Shown: one piece after another, positions 6,336 through 9,843 of the stretch | How the letters are laid out: each line of letters starts with the position of its first letter | Numbering within the stretch: position 1 is the first letter of the stretch | Source of the DNA: Anaeromyxobacter_A sp035538735 | GTDB taxonomy: Bacteria > Myxococcota > Myxococcia > Myxococcales > Anaeromyxobacteraceae | Direction: 5' to 3' | DNA: 9,843 nucleotides | Assembly: GCA_035538735.1 (NCBI GenBank) | Contig: DATLJU010000087.1 | Coordinates: 1 to 9,843 of the forward strand | Made by a program: the position numbers and the translations under genes | The notes under the pieces: generated by a model | The model's input: only the letters and a program-made list of their open reading frames with translations | Told to the model about the DNA's origin: nothing | The model's database searches: none

Positions 6336-8026
6336 CCGCCCTGCCGGCACCCTCCACCGCCAACCCGAGGTACGACGCCGTCGTGGTCGGCGCGGGGATC
6401 GCTGGCCTGGTCGCCGCCAGCGAGCTCCAGCGCCGCGGCCGCACCGTGCTCGTGCTCGAGCACAACCACCAGGCCGGCGGCCTCATGTCCGGCATCCGGC
6501 GGCGCGGCTTCTACTTCGATACCGGCTGCCAGTCGTTCGAGGACATGGGGATCGTCTTCCCCCTGCTCGAGCAGTACGGCCTCTCCGACCTGGCGCGGTT
6601 CCGCCGCGCCAGGTACCGGCTCGTCATGCCGGGGCTCGACGCCGTCGTGGAGTCGCTGCCCCAGATCCGGCGCGCCTTCCAGGAGGCGTACCCGGAATGC
6701 GCCGACGGATTCGCGAGGACTTTCGCGCTGCACGAGCGCACCTCCGAGCTCATCCGGCGGGTGTTCACCCCGGACCGCGTGCCGTACGTGCGGGACGAGA
6801 GCCCGCTCGCGCTCGCCCGCTGGATCTCACAGGCCCTGGGCGGCGCTGGCTGGGCTTCACCCGCGGGCGCGGTGCAGCGCGTGGCCGACCTGCGCACGTG
6901 GCTCCTGGACGACTTCGCGGAGTGGTACCAGCGACAGCTCCCGCCCTCGGGCGTGCGCGATCTCCTCTCCCGGTGCGGCTACACGCGGATGAACGTCTTC
7001 GTCGCCTCCGCGTTCTGGCACCTCTGGGCGCACGACTACTGGTACCCGGAGGGCGGGCTGCAGCCGTGGCTCGATCGCTGGGTCGCGCGGCTCCAGGAGC
7101 GCGGCGTCCGCTTCCTGTTCAAGCGGACCGTCACCGCGCTCGAGAAGCGCGGCGATCGCGCGACCGCCGTCGTCACGCACAAGGGCGAGCGGTTCGAGGC
7201 CGGCGAGGTCGTCTGCTGCGGAGACTATCGGCAGGCCGTCCACGCGCTCATCGGCGCGGAGCGCTACGCCCGGCGCGACCTCGAGCGCCTCGATCACGCC
7301 CGCCACTCCGACGCGATGGTCTCGGTCTACCTCGGCCTGGACGTCCCGGCCGAGGAGCTGCGGGACCAGCTCCGCGCCTCGCACGTGTTCTTCTTCCCGA
7401 GCTTCGCGTGCCAGACCGCCATCGATCCGCGCGATCCCACCGCGCACCGGGAGGCGTTCCTCGAGGTCACCGCGCACGGCGTGGCGGAGCCGGTCCCGGG
7501 TGCGCGCTCGGCGGTGGTGCTCCAGGCGTTCACGCGCCACGACTGGCTGGGCGGCTGGGGGACGGGGCTGAGCGGCGACTCCGCCCGCGAGAGGACGACC
7601 CCGCCGCGCACCCCCGAGTACCGGCGCCTGAAGCGCGCCGTGGCGGACGAGCTCGTCGCGTCGTTCGAGCGCCTCGTGCCGGGCGCGGGCGCCCGCGTCG
7701 CCTACCGGGACGTGGGGACGCCCCCCTCGGCGGTCCGCTTCACGCGCAACGCGTTCGGCGGCACGTGCGGGTTCGAGCTCAACTGGCGCAACTTCCCGTT
7801 CGTGAATCCGCTCGCGCACGTCGCCACGCCGCTCGACAACGTCCACATGGCGGGTCACTTCACGGTCTGGCCGGGCGCGGTGCCGACGGCCGCCCTGTCC
7901 GGAAAGATCGCGGCGCTGCGCGCCGACCGGGACCTCTCGTCCCGCCGGTCTGCTCCCGCGGCGCGCCGGCGGCCGGGGGCGGACCACGCCGCGCGATCGA
8001 CCGTTCACGCATCCTGGGGGGGGTGA
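6332..8026 (+). CDS. CrtI-family FAD-dependent oxidoreductase (putative squalene-associated desaturase/reductase)
   Basis: The 564-residue product is a phytoene dehydrogenase/CrtISO-like flavoprotein. It has the N-terminal dinucleotide motif VVVGAGIAGL (17-26), ribose-binding Glu43 in VLEHNHQAGG (41-50) and FDTGCQSF (62-69). The C-terminal FAD-contacting segment is around 506-525 (MAGHFTVWPG then AVPTAALSGK). After about 530 a basic, low-complexity tail follows. It lies between fni and the squalene/phytoene synthase, and shc follows, so a role in making squalene is the simplest reading, analogous to HpnE reducing hydroxysqualene. However, it lacks the usual HpnE signature as I know it (DNGQH near the N-terminus) and is 100 or more residues longer. 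A carotenoid or dehydrosqualene desaturase is the main alternative. The GTG at 6332 is chosen because it lies just before the Rossmann motif and gives a GTGA overlap; an ATG at 6266 would overlap fni by 70 bases. Confidence 0.85.
   Translation: MTALPAPSTANPRYDAVVVGAGIAGLVAASELQRRGRTVLVLEHNHQAGGLMSGIRRRGFYFDTGCQSFEDMGIVFPLLEQYGLSDLARFRRARYRLVMPGLDAVVESLPQIRRAFQEAYPECADGFARTFALHERTSELIRRVFTPDRVPYVRDESPLALARWISQALGGAGWASPAGAVQRVADLRTWLLDDFAEWYQRQLPPSGVRDLLSRCGYTRMNVFVASAFWHLWAHDYWYPEGGLQPWLDRWVARLQERGVRFLFKRTVTALEKRGDRATAVVTHKGERFEAGEVVCCGDYRQAVHALIGAERYARRDLERLDHARHSDAMVSVYLGLDVPAEELRDQLRASHVFFFPSFACQTAIDPRDPTAHREAFLEVTAHGVAEPVPGARSAVVLQAFTRHDWLGGWGTGLSGDSARERTTPPRTPEYRRLKRAVADELVASFERLVPGAGARVAYRDVGTPPSAVRFTRNAFGGTCGFELNWRNFPFVNPLAHVATPLDNVHMAGHFTVWPGAVPTAALSGKIAALRADRDLSSRRSAPAARRRPGADHAARSTVHASWGG
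8016..8023 (+). repeat. Eight-G homopolymer at the end of the oxidoreductase gene and in the ribosome site of the synthase
   Basis: Eight consecutive G residues encode the last Trp-Gly-Gly of the flavoprotein, just before its TGA. They also form a G-rich ribosome site (GGGG-GTG) seven or more bases before the ATG at 8031. An insertion or deletion here would shift the last codons and stop of the upstream gene, and alter the leader of the next. Confidence 0.6.
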
Positions 8027-8030
8027 ATCC

Positions 8031-8984
8031 ATGGACACGCAGAGCGCGCGCGCGAGACCAGGGTCGAGCCACCACGGCGTGTCGCAAGCCGCCCTGCTCG
8101 AGGGCTGGGCGGACTGCTGGCGGATCCTGCGCGAGAACGGCAAGACCTTCCACGTCATGGCGCGGGTGCTCGGACCCGAGCGCGGGAACGCGATCGCGGC
8201 CCTGTACGGCTTCGCTCGTGTCGCGGACGACGCCGTCGACGAGCCCGCCCCCGGCGACACCCCCGACCGCATCCGCGCGCGCCTGCGCTGGATGGGGGAG
8301 GAGCTGCGGCGGGCGGCCGCCGGCGAGAGCCAGGAGCCCCGCTTCGCCGTGCTCGGGGAGACGCTGCGCCGCTACCACATCCCGCTCGAGCCGTTCGACG
8401 ATCTGCTGACCGGCGTCGCGACGGACCTCATGCCGGTCCGATTTGCGACGTTCGCGGAGCTGGAGCTCTACTGCTACCGGGTGGCGGGGACGGTCGGGCT
8501 CATGATCACGCCGGTGGCGGGGTACCGCGCCGGCAGCCTCGCCCTCGAGCACGCGAAGACGCTCGGCACGGCGATGCAGCTCACGAACATCCTCCGCGAC
8601 GTGGGCGAGGACCTGCGGCTCGGCCGCATCTACCTCCCGGCCGAGGATCTCCTCCGGTTCGGCGTCTCCGAGGCGGACCTGGCCGCCGGCCGCATCGATG
8701 CACGCTTCCGCGCGCTGATGGACTTCGAGATCGAGCGCGCCCAGCGCCTCTATGCCGATGGCCGCGCCCTCATCCCGCTCCTGACCAGCGCGCGAGGGCG
8801 TGCGGCGTTCGAGTTCGCGGTCGACGCCTACTCCGGGATCCTGGGGAAGATCCGCGCCGCAGGCTACGACGTCTTCACGCGGCGCGCCCACCTCACGCTG
8901 GCGGAGAAGCTCGCGCTGCTCCCGTCCGCGGTCTGGGCGTCGTGGACCGCCGGGTTCGCGAACGGCGTCGGGGGCCACGAGTGA
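8031..8984 (+). CDS. Squalene/phytoene synthase family protein, HpnD/CrtB type
   Basis: This enzyme class condenses two prenyl diphosphates head to head, via presqualene or prephytoene diphosphate. Here the product is presumably presqualene diphosphate or squalene from FPP. The 317-residue product has the first aspartate motif ADDAVDE (65-71, Asp66, Asp67, Asp70), the YRVAGTVG block (149-156), and the second aspartate motif NILRDVGEDL (186-195, Asp190 and Asp194), followed by GRIYLPAEDL (198-207). A C-terminal GYDVFTRRA (278-286) is also typical. The RDVGED motif is that of HpnD and CrtB; HpnC normally reads QDVxxD, so it is not HpnC. Which product it makes cannot be told from motifs alone; the shc gene that overlaps its end by four bases argues for a C30 squalene route. 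It starts 4 bp after the flavoprotein stop. An N-terminal extension of about 20 polar residues precedes the conserved domain. Confidence 0.92.
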   Translation: MDTQSARARPGSSHHGVSQAALLEGWADCWRILRENGKTFHVMARVLGPERGNAIAALYGFARVADDAVDEPAPGDTPDRIRARLRWMGEELRRAAAGESQEPRFAVLGETLRRYHIPLEPFDDLLTGVATDLMPVRFATFAELELYCYRVAGTVGLMITPVAGYRAGSLALEHAKTLGTAMQLTNILRDVGEDLRLGRIYLPAEDLLRFGVSEADLAAGRIDARFRALMDFEIERAQRLYADGRALIPLLTSARGRAAFEFAVDAYSGILGKIRAAGYDVFTRRAHLTLAEKLALLPSAVWASWTAGFANGVGGHE

Positions 8985-9843
8985 CCACGGCCACGGTGCG
9001 ACGCGTCTCGGAGCCGCTCGCAGGGAGGGCTCGCGACGCGGCGACCGGCGCGCAGGAGTTCCTGTTTCGCGTCCAGCGAGGCGATCACTGGTGCGCCGAG
9101 CTCGAGTCGAACACCACCATCACCGCGGAGTACGTCCTGCTGCGCCAGGCGCTCGGGCTCGATCTCGCCGAGCGGCGGGAGGAAACCGTCCGCTACCTCT
9201 TCTCGCGCCAGCGCGAGGACGGCAGCTGGGGCATCGCCCACGGCGTCCCGGGAGACGTCTCGACGGCGGTCGAGACCTATCTCGCGCTGCGGCTGCTCGG
9301 GCTGCCGGTGGAAGACGAGCGGATGGTCCGGGCCGAGCGCTTCATCCTCGGCGCCGGTGGGATCGCGAAGGTGCGCGTCTTCACGCGCATCAACCTCGCC
9401 CTCTTCGGCCTGTTCCCGTGGGACGCGGTGCCCACCGTCCCACCCGAGGTCATCCTGCTGCCGCCCTCGAGCCCGTTCAACATCTACCGGCTCTCGAGCT
9501 GGGCGCGCAGCACGATGGTGCCGCTGTTCATCGTCTTCCACCACCGCCCCGCGTTCGCGCTCCCGGGGGGCCGCTCGCCCGAGAGCGGCTGGCTCGATCA
9601 CCTGTGGCTGGATCCCTCCCGCAAGCACGTGCCCTACCGCCCCTCGCTCGCGGCCACGCTGCTGCGCGAGGGCCCTGGCTGGAAGGTGTTCTTCAACGCG
9701 AGCGACGCGTTGCTCAGGGGCTACGACGCGCTCAAGCACGCCGGCCCCCTGCCCCGCCTCCGCCAGCGCGCCCTCCGCGAATGCGAGCGGTGGGTGGTGG
9801 AGCACCAGGAGTCGAGCGGCGACTCGGGCGGCATCTTCCCGCC
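8981..9843 (+). CDS. shc: Squalene-hopene cyclase, N-terminal 287 codons (cut by window edge)
   Basis: Shc cyclises squalene to hopene and diplopterol at the membrane surface. The visible part shows the family's N-terminal signature: HWCAELESNTTITAEYVLL (36-54), the first QW repeat QREDGSWG (77-84), GGIAKVRVFTRINLALFG (126-143), PWDAVPTVPPEV (146-157) and PFNIYRLSSWARSTMVPL (165-182). It ends near EHQESSGDSGGIFP (274-287). Full proteins are about 630-680 residues, and the catalytic DxDD acid lies in the missing part, so activity cannot be judged. The GTG at 8981 overlaps the synthase stop (GTGA), with a GGGGG run about six bases upstream. Position 282 is Ser where many homologues have Trp in a QW-type segment. 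Oxidosqualene cyclase is unlikely given this N-terminus and context. The whole frame is open to the edge. Confidence 0.95.
   Translation, partial: MTTATVRRVSEPLAGRARDAATGAQEFLFRVQRGDHWCAELESNTTITAEYVLLRQALGLDLAERREETVRYLFSRQREDGSWGIAHGVPGDVSTAVETYLALRLLGLPVEDERMVRAERFILGAGGIAKVRVFTRINLALFGLFPWDAVPTVPPEVILLPPSSPFNIYRLSSWARSTMVPLFIVFHHRPAFALPGGRSPESGWLDHLWLDPSRKHVPYRPSLAATLLREGPGWKVFFNASDALLRGYDALKHAGPLPRLRQRALRECERWVVEHQESSGDSGGIFP

Noticed and set aside
6332..8026. Calling the flavoprotein HpnE outright
   Set aside because: Length (564 residues) and the N-terminal block after the FAD motif look CrtI/CrtISO-like rather than the shorter HpnE type, so only a functional analogy is offered.
6857..8272. 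Minus-strand open frame of 471 codons opposite the flavoprotein and synthase
   Set aside because: Both plus-strand genes have clear motifs. The antisense text has no domain and typical shadow composition.
8864..9805. A 313-codon minus-strand open frame opposite the shc start
   Set aside because: The plus strand clearly encodes the Shc N-terminus with several family motifs. The antisense product is a His/Glu/Arg/Ala-rich shadow with no recognisable domain.

Overview
The window comes from a very GC-rich bacterium. Third codon positions are almost all G or C, GTG starts are common, and antisense frames stay open for long stretches. Gene content (Dxs of the MEP pathway, type II IPP isomerase, hopanoid genes, a PhnD-like secreted protein and a TPR protein) is most reminiscent of Myxococcota close to Anaeromyxobacter. 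That assignment is an inference from composition and gene style, not a database match.

Layout: two genes on the minus strand occupy the left end, ispA (552-1433) followed by dxs (548 to beyond base 1). A 153-bp divergent intergenic region (1434-1586) separates them from a plus-strand run of eight genes that continues past the right edge. In order these are: a secreted PhnD-like periplasmic binding protein, a TPR-like possible lipoprotein, hpnA, hpnH, fni, a CrtI-family FAD-dependent oxidoreductase, a squalene/phytoene synthase of the HpnD/CrtB type, and the first 287 codons of shc (squalene-hopene cyclase). Gaps within the run are 13 bp at most and several neighbours overlap (ATGA, GTGA, 16 bp), so it reads as one operon. 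There is no noncoding stretch over 300 bases, and I saw no tRNA, rRNA, CRISPR array or insertion sequence.

How the genes fit together: Dxs starts the MEP pathway, Fni balances IPP and DMAPP, and IspA makes farnesyl diphosphate. The HpnD/CrtB-type synthase and the FAD enzyme presumably turn two FPP into squalene. Shc cyclises squalene to hopene, HpnH adds 5'-deoxyadenosine to start the C35 side chain, and HpnA (sugar epimerase-like) acts on side-chain sugar chemistry. The locus therefore covers supply, C30 formation, cyclisation and extension.

Most worth a second look: only one head-to-head synthase and one CrtI-like, rather than HpnE-like, FAD enzyme stand where the usual HpnC-HpnD-HpnE trio would be expected. 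In addition, two uncharacterised envelope proteins sit at the head of the operon. I did not find a wholly novel defence or mobile system here.
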